Assembly (NCBI GenBank): GCA_963817035.1
Contig: CAWFMM010000004.1
Location: forward strand, 1,488,001-1,552,000
DNA from: AC-49 sp963817035
GTDB taxonomy: Bacteria > Actinomycetota > Thermoleophilia > Solirubrobacterales > Solirubrobacteraceae
Direction: 5' to 3'
DNA: 64,000 nt
The first letter of the stretch is position 1, and each line of letters opens with the position of its first letter. The position numbers were made by a program, and so were the translations under genes. The notes beneath the pieces were generated by a model. That model saw nothing but the letters and a program-made list of their open reading frames with translations, was not told the origin of the DNA and searched no databases. Below are positions 49,347 to 57,110 of this stretch, in pieces.

Positions 49347-49632
49347 GCGAATCCGGCAGCTACCGACCCAGGCCGACCAGGTCGAGCTTGACGCAAAGAC
49401 CGCTCGGCGTAGGTACCGCTGGCTCGGCCGGTGGACGCTCACCAGCGACGATAAGACCTACGACCTCGCGGCCGTCGAGCGTGCACGGCTCAGGTCCGCG
49501 AGCCTGTCGCCTGTCGAGCGCGTCGCCGCCTTCGAGGAATGGCTCGCCGGCCGCGGGCTGCTCGCCGAGGCCTCGAGGTTCGCCGACGTCCAGTGTTCTC
49601 GGCCGCCCGCTCGAGCTCGGCGGCCATCATGA
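49339..49632 (+). CDS. Small hypothetical protein after TerS
   Basis: A 97-residue basic protein from a GTG overlapping the terS stop: IRQLPTQADQVELDAKTARR, RYRWLGRWTLTSDDKTYDLA. It is not recognised. In complete phages the large terminase gene is expected about here, so the gene may border the deleted region. Confidence 0.45.
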   Translation: MARRIRQLPTQADQVELDAKTARRRYRWLGRWTLTSDDKTYDLAAVERARLRSASLSPVERVAAFEEWLAGRGLLAEASRFADVQCSRPPARARRPS

Positions 49633-49775
49633 CCTTGGCGCTTTTCTTCCTTTCGGCGCCAGGCGTGCCCATGCCGCGTCGCCCGGCCAGAACTCGTCTC
49701 CTCGGGTTCGGTCGGCGACGCGCCGCACGCCATCGACATCAACCGCGGCCGTCGCGCCGCAGGAGGCACGTGCAC

Positions 49776-50129
49776 GTGACCAAGACGCCCCACGAGATGA
49801 GCAGCGACGAGATCCTCGCCTCGGTCCGGCGGACCCCGGCTGAGCGGCCCACGGCGTCGGCCGACGCTGACGACTGGGCCGCGATGGACCCGCTCGAGGC
49901 GGCCGTGACGTCGCTCGCTGATGGCCGGTTCGCGGACCCGAGCGACGCGTTCGCGTACATCGAGGCCGGCATCGCCAACGGCACGCTCCCCGCGCTCGTC
50001 GATCGGAGCGGCCTGCCGCGGCGCGACGAGATCGCCGGAGTGCTCGACGACCTACTCGAAGCCAAGTCGCACCTCCGCACCGCGGCCATGACAGCCGACC
50101 AGCACCTCGCCGCTATCCGGCGAGGCTAA
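49776..50129 (+). CDS. Hypothetical phage protein
   Basis: A 117-residue acidic, helical protein (TKTPHEMSSDEILASVRRTP, PLEAAVTSLADGRFADPSDA). AGGAGG at 49761-49766 precedes two in-frame GTGs (49770, 49776). The function is unknown. The 143 bases before it show nothing recognisable. Confidence 0.5.
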   Translation: MTKTPHEMSSDEILASVRRTPAERPTASADADDWAAMDPLEAAVTSLADGRFADPSDAFAYIEAGIANGTLPALVDRSGLPRRDEIAGVLDDLLEAKSHLRTAAMTADQHLAAIRRG

Positions 50130-50149
50130 ACCGAAAGGCACCCCAACCC

Positions 50150-53100
50150 ATGACGATCCAGGCCATGACCCCAAGAGCCCTTGAGGCGATGATCGAAGCA
50201 GCGATCGTCGAGCGCGACGCCGCCGAGCACGCCCTCGGGATCGCTGAGCTGAGCGGACACGACACCTCGACGCTGCGGACGCGTCTGACCGAGGCGCGCT
50301 ACGACGTCGAGCGGCTCGAGCGCAGCCGCGCAGCGCTCCTCGCGATGCGCAACGTCAACTCGATCGCTGGGTTGACGCCGGCGCAGTTTCAGAAGGTCAA
50401 GGCGTCCGTCCTCGACATGTCCCGGTCGACGGCGCAGGCCCCGAAGGTCCTCGCGGACGGCCTGTACCAGATCTACTCATCGGGGATCAAGGGCGAGGGC
50501 GCCCTGAAGGTCCTGAAGGCCAGCGCGGTCGCCGCGTCCGCCGGCTTGACCGACACCGGGACCGCCGCAACGGCGATCGTCGGTGTCCTCAACGCCTACC
50601 ACCTGTCCGCGGACCAGGCGGCCCGCGTCTCGGACATCCTCTTCCAGACCGTCAACCGCGGCGTCATCACGTTCCCCGAGCTCGCGAACACCATCGGCAC
50701 TGTCCTGCCGTTCGCCAGCGCGCTGCACATTTCCCTCAACGACGTCGGCGCCGCGATCTCGACGCTCACCAAGGAGGGCATTCCCGCCCACACCGCGACG
50801 ACGGATCTGAAGAACGCGATGTCGGCGTTCCTCAAGCCGTCCGATGCGATGGCTGCGTCGATCAAGAAGACCGGCTTCGAATCCGGCGAGGCGCTGGTCA
50901 AGAGCAAGGGCTTCGAGGGCGCCCTGAAGGCCGTCGCCAACACGACCGATGGGTCGAAGGCGGCGCTCAACAAGCTGTTCCCCGACATCCGCGCCACGAC
51001 GGCCGCGTTCGACCTCACCGGCAAGAGCGCCCAGTCCGCGACCGACGAGCTCGACCACTTCACCAACAGCGCCGTCAAGGGCGCCGCGGCGAAGGTGTAC
51101 GCCGAGCAGGCCAAGAGCGCCGGCTTCCAAATCCAGCAGCTCGGCGCGAACCTCTCGCACGCCGCGATCGTCCTCGGCGCCGAGTTCCTGCCCGAGCTGA
51201 ACAAGGGCGCCGTCGCGCTGTCGAAGTTCCTCAATGGGCAGGTCAAGCACGGCAACATTCAGGCCCTCGGCGACGATATCAAGCAGGTGTTCGGCGAGAC
51301 CACCCAGGTCGTTGGCGATTTCGTTCACGTCGGCGGCCAGGTCATCGGCACCATCGCCGATATTGCGGGCGCCCTCGGTTCGCTTGCCGGCGTGGACTTG
51401 GGAAACCCGTCGCAGATCGAGGCGATCATCGCCGCCTACCTTGGCTTCAAGGCCGTGCAGATCGTCGGGCCGATCCTGATTGGGCTGGCGCAGAACATTC
51501 GACTGGTCGCTGTCGCGGCACAGGAGGCCGGTGGGATCAAAAGCTTCTTCGCGATCCTCGCGGAGAACGGTGTCGCTGGGCCGATCGGTTTGGCGGCCGG
51601 CGCCGTCGCGATCCTGACCGGCGCGATCGTGCTGCTCTCCGGCCACGAGAAGTCCGCCGCGGACGCCGCGAAGGACGTCGCGTCAGCGAGCCGCGATGAG
51701 GCAGCCGCCATCGCCCAGGCCGCCGATTCCGCGCTAGCGGCCGCTGATGCACACTTCGCCGCGGAGAAATCAGACATCGCCCTGGCGAAAGCGAAGCGCG
51801 CCACCGCCAAGGCAGCGAAGGACTACGGCACCGACTCTAAGCAGTACCAATCCGCGCTCGCCGCGGAGCACCAGGCGTCGCTGCGCTCGGTCGAGGACCA
51901 TCATCGGCTCAGCGCCCAGAAGAAGGCGGCGAACACCGACAACAACAATGCGGTCGCCGGCATCAAGACCAACATCGCGGCCTTGACCGATCTGGCGAAG
52001 GCGCAGCTCAAGAGCAGCATCACGAGCGGCGACAGGGCCCCATTCGAGGCGACGATCAAGCGCCTCACGACGGAGTACGGCAAACTCGCCGCAGCGTCCG
52101 GCCAGGCGTCATTGGCTCAGTTCCAGTACAGCCGTCTGTTGCAGGGCGGCGGCCTGATCGCGGACAAGAACGCCGCCGCGGTCTCGACCGTCGCCAACGC
52201 CCTGTCCGGGCAGCCGAAGACCGTCAAGACGACCTACGAGGTCGCGACCGAGGGCGCATTGGCGGATATCGGCCAGTTGATCGGCATCTTGCATTCGGTG
52301 CCGAAGTCGACGAAGACCCAGATCCTTGCTGAGGCGGGGTCGGCTCAGAACGCGATCCGGGCGTTCCGGGCGATCGTCGCCGGTGTGCCCGCCCAGAGGG
52401 TCGTTGCGATCCTCGCGAACACGAACACCGCGGCCGGGAAGGTCGTCGCGATGCGCGCCCTGATCGCCGGTGTCCCTGCGTCGAAGGTTGCGTCGATCGT
52501 CGCGAACACGACCGGCAAGCCCGAGGTCGACGCGCTCAACCAGGCAATCGCTCAGGTCCACTCGACGTCGGCGACAGTGTCGGTCACGACGACTCAAAAG
52601 CAGATCTTCGTGACGCAGCACATGAGCGGCGGGAAGGGCGGCCATGCCTCCGGCCGCGGCCCGGGCGGCGCTGAAACCGCGTGGGTTGGTGAAGGCCATG
52701 GCCCCGAGTGGGTGGCGGACCCGACGACCGGCCGAATGGTCCGCATCGACCATCCGACACTGATCAGTCTTGCGCCGACGGAGTACGTCATCCCGACGGA
52801 CCCGGCGATGTCCGGTGTGTCGTTCGGGCTGATCAAGCAGCTCGCCGCGCAGATGGGCATCGGCGGGTACGCGGGCGGCCGCGCCGCGAAGGCGAAGCTG
52901 CCGGTGCCCGCGAAGTTCACCGCTGGCGCCGTCGACGAGAGCTCGTTCTCGTCGAAGACCGACGATGCGCGCAACGCCTACCAGAAGCGCGAGCAGTCAA
53001 TCCATGATCTCGAGGGCAAGGTCAAGGACGCCCGCAAGGCGGTCGCGACGGCGAAAGCCACGAAGGGCAAGGGCCGCGGCAAGCGCGTCGCTGACGCCCA

Positions 53101-54031
53101 GGCCAAGCTCGACGATCTGACCGGGAAGCTGCACGACGCCCAGCATGGCGGGCACGGCCTGTCGAGCGAGGCTGCACTGAAGGCGCAGTGGTTGGAGGAC
53201 AAGCGCGACCTCGCCGCTCTGCATGCGACGAATCAGAAGATCGAGCGGCTGAACACGATGCAGGAGACCGACCGCCAGAAGATGGCCAACGCCGCCGGCG
53301 CGCACAACGTCGGCGCGTACACGGCCGCGCAGAAGGACCGCAACAGCCTGCTCGGGCAGCTGCAGGGCCTCTACCAGACCGCGCATGACATCGCGGTCAA
53401 GTTCAAGGACCCCGTGTCTCAGCAGCTCGCTGCGGATCTCGCCGGGAAGGTCGAGGGCACCATCGGTGATCTGCAGGACACCGCCGCGTCGTTCGACTCG
53501 ACCCAGGGCAGCGCGGGCACGTTCACTGATGCGCAGCAAGCGTTGATCGACCAGGCGAGCAAGGACATCGCGTTGGCCGCGCTGACCACCGGGTTCGATG
53601 ATGACAAGGCCGGCGGCCAGGAGCTCGTCGACGTCCTCTCGGGCATCCTCAACACGGATCTCGGGAACGGCACGCCGAACGCCGCGATCGCTGACATCGC
53701 CGGCCAACTCAAGAGCGCGAAGGACAACCTCAAGTCGCTCACCGACCCGAACAACGACCCCGACCTCCAGGCACAGCTCGACCAGGCGAACGCGAGGCGC
53801 GTCACCGCGGAGCAGTCCGCCGCTGTCAACGCTGCGGTCCTCGCCGCGTTCGCTGGCCCGGGCGATATCGGTGTCGGAGGCAGCAGTGCCCAGAAGGCGT
53901 CGATGAACGTGACGTTCTCATCGCTTGTCGCGCCGACACCGCAGCAGGCACTACAGGCCGCTCAACACATCGCCACCGGGTTCGGATTTCAGGGCTCCGT
54001 TGGTTCACCGCGAACGAATTTGGGGATCTGA
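50150..54031 (+). CDS. Phage tail tape measure protein with a foreign N-terminus
   Basis: A 1293-residue protein. From about residue 67 it matches tape measure proteins joined mid-domain (NSIAGLTPAQFQKVKASVLD, LADGLYQIYSSGIKGEGALK, FQTVNRGVITFPELANTIG). A hydrophobic stretch lies near residues 480-500 and a long coiled-coil/Ala-rich C-terminal half follows. The first 62 residues (PRALEAMIEAAIVERDAAEH) are a short helical segment unlike tape measure starts. The gene seems to be a fusion of a small upstream gene to a tape measure gene lacking its own start. Length normally sets tail length. Confidence 0.85.
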   Translation: MTIQAMTPRALEAMIEAAIVERDAAEHALGIAELSGHDTSTLRTRLTEARYDVERLERSRAALLAMRNVNSIAGLTPAQFQKVKASVLDMSRSTAQAPKVLADGLYQIYSSGIKGEGALKVLKASAVAASAGLTDTGTAATAIVGVLNAYHLSADQAARVSDILFQTVNRGVITFPELANTIGTVLPFASALHISLNDVGAAISTLTKEGIPAHTATTDLKNAMSAFLKPSDAMAASIKKTGFESGEALVKSKGFEGALKAVANTTDGSKAALNKLFPDIRATTAAFDLTGKSAQSATDELDHFTNSAVKGAAAKVYAEQAKSAGFQIQQLGANLSHAAIVLGAEFLPELNKGAVALSKFLNGQVKHGNIQALGDDIKQVFGETTQVVGDFVHVGGQVIGTIADIAGALGSLAGVDLGNPSQIEAIIAAYLGFKAVQIVGPILIGLAQNIRLVAVAAQEAGGIKSFFAILAENGVAGPIGLAAGAVAILTGAIVLLSGHEKSAADAAKDVASASRDEAAAIAQAADSALAAADAHFAAEKSDIALAKAKRATAKAAKDYGTDSKQYQSALAAEHQASLRSVEDHHRLSAQKKAANTDNNNAVAGIKTNIAALTDLAKAQLKSSITSGDRAPFEATIKRLTTEYGKLAAASGQASLAQFQYSRLLQGGGLIADKNAAAVSTVANALSGQPKTVKTTYEVATEGALADIGQLIGILHSVPKSTKTQILAEAGSAQNAIRAFRAIVAGVPAQRVVAILANTNTAAGKVVAMRALIAGVPASKVASIVANTTGKPEVDALNQAIAQVHSTSATVSVTTTQKQIFVTQHMSGGKGGHASGRGPGGAETAWVGEGHGPEWVADPTTGRMVRIDHPTLISLAPTEYVIPTDPAMSGVSFGLIKQLAAQMGIGGYAGGRAAKAKLPVPAKFTAGAVDESSFSSKTDDARNAYQKREQSIHDLEGKVKDARKAVATAKATKGKGRGKRVADAQAKLDDLTGKLHDAQHGGHGLSSEAALKAQWLEDKRDLAALHATNQKIERLNTMQETDRQKMANAAGAHNVGAYTAAQKDRNSLLGQLQGLYQTAHDIAVKFKDPVSQQLAADLAGKVEGTIGDLQDTAASFDSTQGSAGTFTDAQQALIDQASKDIALAALTTGFDDDKAGGQELVDVLSGILNTDLGNGTPNAAIADIAGQLKSAKDNLKSLTDPNNDPDLQAQLDQANARRVTAEQSAAVNAAVLAAFAGPGDIGVGGSSAQKASMNVTFSSLVAPTPQQALQAAQHIATGFGFQGSVGSPRTNLGI

Positions 54032-54033
54032 AA

Positions 54034-56631
54034 ATGAGTCAAGTCAAGGATGCCACCGTCTGGGTACAGCCATTGGGCGGCACGTGGGAGGTCCTCGGGC
54101 GCAGCAGGCGCGCCGGCATCATGGTCGAGAACCTCACCTGTGCCGCGGACCTGTGGGGGCCATCGAAAGCGACTTTCGACCTGCGCAGGGATGTCACGGT
54201 GCTGTGGCCCGACCTTCAGGCGTTCACCCCCGTCGACATCGAGATCGCCGGTGTCAAGGTGTGGTCAGGCCGGATCTCCGAGACCCCGACGAACGAATCC
54301 AGTCTCGTGATCAATGTGCAGTGCGATGGCTGGCAATTCCACCTCGACGATGACGTGTACCAGCAGTGCTACGCCCACACGTCGCTGAGCGATTGGGTGG
54401 ATATGCGCAACTGGACCGGCGGCGTCACGCCGCTCAACTTCTACACCACCGCCTACACCGTCTCGACGACCCCGGGCCAGGGCATCCTGATCGCGCTGCC
54501 GAAGGGCCAGACGATCCCCGGGTTCGGCACAACCGGCGTTGTCCTCGACCTCGGGCCGGTCGCCCGCGCCGGCCGGGTGATCCTCACCTACTCGACGTCG
54601 ACCTGGGTCAATACCGCGTTGTTCTGGGTCGGGTACGCGGCTGATGGTTCGGTCACGAGTGGGCCGACCGTGATCGCGGCCGCACCGCTCGGCGTCGCAG
54701 GCCCGACGACCATGAGTTTTGATCCCGCGGCAGGCACGCGCTACGTCGAGTTTCGCATCCAGGACAACGGCACCGGCACAGCAGGCACCGACCTGTCGTT
54801 CGTTCGCATCAACGCTGTCAGCGTGTTCGGGTCCACCGCCTGGGCAACTACCGGCTCCGGGGCTGTCTCGACGTTGAAGGCCAGCGACGTCATCACGAAT
54901 GCGCTCACCGGGGCAACGGTTCTACTGAGCTCGGACGTGTCGAAGATCATTGCGTCGTCGTTCGCGATCCCGACGTTCGCGCCGGACGGCGATCACACCC
55001 CACGGGAGAACATCACGGCGGTGAACGCGTTTCAGGACTGGATCACCCAGATCGACGTCGAGAAACGGATGGTCTTCAAACCGAAGCCATCCGTCGCTTC
55101 TTTGGAGGTTGGGGCGTGGTCCGGAGCCCTGTTCGACGACGCATCGACCAACAGCGGCGACGACATCTACAACCGGGCCCTGGTCGAAGGGCAAACGCCC
55201 GACGGGCTCCCGGTACGGGTCGAGCGCGCCGCAGCACAGCAGGCCGGAGTGCTGAGCCTGACCTCTTCGTCGCCGGCCTTCGCGAATCCCTCGTTCGATG
55301 TGGACGCGGCGAACTGGACGAACACAACAAGGGACACCGCGACCTTTGACACGGCGCCTGCGAGCGGCAGCGTGACCGCAGGCACAACGGCGGTCGCGAC
55401 TCTCACCGGAACGTTTCTCGCCGGGGTCGCGTACACCGTGGAATGCAGATGTGTCATCGCGACGCAATTCGTCGGTCTCCTCCTCGGCACAGCCACCGAC
55501 TACGCGAACACCGGATTTGTCGCCGGACCACACTCATTCGCGACGATGAAAGTGACTTGGACACCGCAAGCGACACCCGTCGGCGTGCAGGACGTCGCCG
55601 AGGTGCCGACGTTTCATGTGTTCGCGAGCAAGTGGCTCACGAGTCGTCGCGGCGAGCTTCGCCCGTCGACGATCGCCCTGTACACGTGGCAGCTGACGGA
55701 CCACCTACTGCCATTCTTTGCTCACCACCTGCTGACGGAGATCACCGTCCAGCAGGTCGATTGCTACCGGCACGCAAAGGTGGCCGAGGGGAAGCTGTCG
55801 GCGTCGTCGATCAACAAGACGCTGACGCGGCTCGCGCAGATCCTCGAGGACGCCGTCGAGTACGACCACATAGTCCGCAACCCGGCCCGCGGCCGCCGGC
55901 GACGGCTCAAGGTGACCAAGCCACGCCCGGTGCACCTCGAGAGCGCGGAGCAGATCCAGGCGCTCCTCGACGCCGCGACCGAGCTCGACGCGACGTCGAA
56001 GGCACGCACCCGCGGGCGCCGCGCGCTGATTGCGACGCTCGTGTTCGCCGGCCTGCGGATCAGCGAGGCATGCGCGCTGCAGTGGCGCGACGTTGACCTC
56101 GGCAACAGCCGGATTACGGTCGGCGACTCCAAAACCGACGCCGGGATGCGCCGCGTCGACATTCGCCCCGCGCTGCACGACGAGCTCGCCGCGCACAAGG
56201 CAAGCGCGTGGGGGCGCCACGCCAACGACGACCTGGTCTTTCCTACCGCCAGCGGCACGGCGCGCGACAAGGACAACGCTCGCGTGCACGTCATCAACCC
56301 GGTTGTCGAGAAGGCCGACGAGCTGCTCGCCGAGCGCGAGCTGCTTCCCCTCCCCCGCGGCGTCACCGCTCACAAGCTGCGCCACACCTACGCGTCGATC
56401 CTCGCCGCGCTCGGCGAGCCGATGCCCTACGTCATGGCCCAGATTGGGCACACCGACCCGGCGTTCACGCTGAAGGTCTACGCCCACGCGATGCGCCGCG
56501 GGACCGACGAGCTGGCACGACTGAAGGCGCTCGTTGAGGACGGAGTTTGTGCACTAACGTGCACTAGCTGCGATTCCAAGGGGCGCACCGTCGCCCCTCG
56601 CTCTGACGTGTCGCGGTCAGAAACCGCATAG
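54034..56631 (+). CDS. In-frame fusion: phage minor tail protein (N-term) and tyrosine integrase (C-term)
   Basis: An 865-residue frame. Residues 1 to about 515 are a minor/distal tail protein: MSQVKDATVWVQPLGGTWEV, SGRISETPTNESSLVIN, and jelly-roll-like repeats. From about residue 520 a tyrosine recombinase begins at its core-binding (SAM-like) domain: PTFHVFASKWLTSRRGELRP. Catalytic residues are Arg 675 (GLRISEACAL), His 780 and Arg 783 (HKLRHTYASI) and Tyr 816 (LKVYAH). The integrase's usual N-terminal arm-binding domain is absent. The integrase lies next to the right attachment site. No internal stop or shift is seen at the junction (about 55580-55600). Confidence 0.85.
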   Translation: MSQVKDATVWVQPLGGTWEVLGRSRRAGIMVENLTCAADLWGPSKATFDLRRDVTVLWPDLQAFTPVDIEIAGVKVWSGRISETPTNESSLVINVQCDGWQFHLDDDVYQQCYAHTSLSDWVDMRNWTGGVTPLNFYTTAYTVSTTPGQGILIALPKGQTIPGFGTTGVVLDLGPVARAGRVILTYSTSTWVNTALFWVGYAADGSVTSGPTVIAAAPLGVAGPTTMSFDPAAGTRYVEFRIQDNGTGTAGTDLSFVRINAVSVFGSTAWATTGSGAVSTLKASDVITNALTGATVLLSSDVSKIIASSFAIPTFAPDGDHTPRENITAVNAFQDWITQIDVEKRMVFKPKPSVASLEVGAWSGALFDDASTNSGDDIYNRALVEGQTPDGLPVRVERAAAQQAGVLSLTSSSPAFANPSFDVDAANWTNTTRDTATFDTAPASGSVTAGTTAVATLTGTFLAGVAYTVECRCVIATQFVGLLLGTATDYANTGFVAGPHSFATMKVTWTPQATPVGVQDVAEVPTFHVFASKWLTSRRGELRPSTIALYTWQLTDHLLPFFAHHLLTEITVQQVDCYRHAKVAEGKLSASSINKTLTRLAQILEDAVEYDHIVRNPARGRRRRLKVTKPRPVHLESAEQIQALLDAATELDATSKARTRGRRALIATLVFAGLRISEACALQWRDVDLGNSRITVGDSKTDAGMRRVDIRPALHDELAAHKASAWGRHANDDLVFPTASGTARDKDNARVHVINPVVEKADELLAERELLPLPRGVTAHKLRHTYASILAALGEPMPYVMAQIGHTDPAFTLKVYAHAMRRGTDELARLKALVEDGVCALTCTSCDSKGRTVAPRSDVSRSETA
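56546..56567 (+). repeat. 12-mer pair near the right end (candidate arm sites)
   Basis: TTTGTGCACTAA (56546-56557) and AACGTGCACTAG (56556-56567) share the GTGCACT core with the left-end tandem copies. They lie within the integrase coding end, about 80-100 bases from the right core. Confidence 0.5.
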
Positions 56632-56648
56632 GACAGCGAAGAACTTCT

Positions 56649-56700
56649 AGCGCGCCGAGCTGGATTCGAACCAGCGACCTCCTGCTCCGGAGGCAGGCGC
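56649..56700 (-). repeat. Right attachment-site copy (within intact tRNA-Arg)
   Basis: Identical to 44003-44054. Here the repeat continues into the D arm and 5' acceptor strand, so the tRNA gene is rebuilt on this side. Confidence 0.92.
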
Positions 56701-56723
56701 TCTATCCCCTGAGCTACCGGCGC
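56651..56723 (-). tRNA. tRNA-Arg (anticodon CCG)
   Basis: A full cloverleaf on the minus strand. Acceptor arms are GCGCCGG and TCGGCGC, the D arm lies in TAGCTCAGGGGATAGAGC, the anticodon stem CCTGC/GCAGG carries loop CTCCGGA (anticodon CCG), and the T arm is GCTGG-TTCGAAT-CCAGC. The CCA end is not encoded. Its 3' half served as the integration site of the neighbouring element. Confidence 0.95.
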
Positions 56724-56737
56724 GTGCTGCGCCCAGC

Positions 56738-57013
56738 TTAGCTGGCGCCGCCGGCGTTGAGGACGCGCAGGAGCAGATGCGCCTCGGCAACCTGTTCGGC
56801 GTCCGTCGAGTCGAGATGAAGAAGCTCGACGAGCAGCTCGAAAGCGAGCACGTAGGGAACGGTGCGCCACGGCTCGCCCGGACGGCGCATGTGAATCTGC
56901 GCGCCGTCGCGGATCGCCTCGACCGCGAGGCCGCCGCTGCACTGCACGCGACGGACCTGGGTTTCGGGGAACGTGACGAGCCGCGAGGCGGGTCGATCAG
57001 AGGAAGAGTCCAT
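56738..57013 (-). CDS. Small hypothetical protein
   Basis: A 91-residue protein (DSSSDRPASRLVTFPETQVR, then AVEAIRDGAQIHMRRPGEPW and a helical end LLVELLHLDSTDAEQVAEAH). It is not recognised. It lies between ligD and the tRNA. Confidence 0.5.
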   Translation of the reverse strand: MDSSSDRPASRLVTFPETQVRRVQCSGGLAVEAIRDGAQIHMRRPGEPWRTVPYVLAFELLVELLHLDSTDAEQVAEAHLLLRVLNAGGAS

Positions 57014-57110
57014 CAGCACCCCGAGAGCGTGCCGGTCCGGGGCGCTCGCAACCGCCCGCGAGCGTAGTTGCACGGCTTTGCGGGCCGAACCCGCAGCCGT
57101 GCTGCGTGGT

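Larger units (their letters stand above)
44003..56700. mobile_element. Integrated phage-derived element in tRNA-Arg(CCG), cryptic prophage or satellite
   Basis: A perfect 52-bp direct repeat (44003-44054 and 56649-56700) bounds 12.6 kb. The right copy is the 3' part of an intact tRNA-Arg gene and the left copy is a displaced fragment, the normal outcome of tyrosine-recombinase insertion. Inside are HicAB, several small unknown genes, an XRE regulator, a replication gene with iterons, an excisionase-like gene, TerS, tape measure, a tail protein and the integrase. Large terminase, portal, protease, capsid, holin and lysin are missing. Two joins have produced chimeric reading frames (about 50.34 and 55.59 kb). 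Confidence 0.88.
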
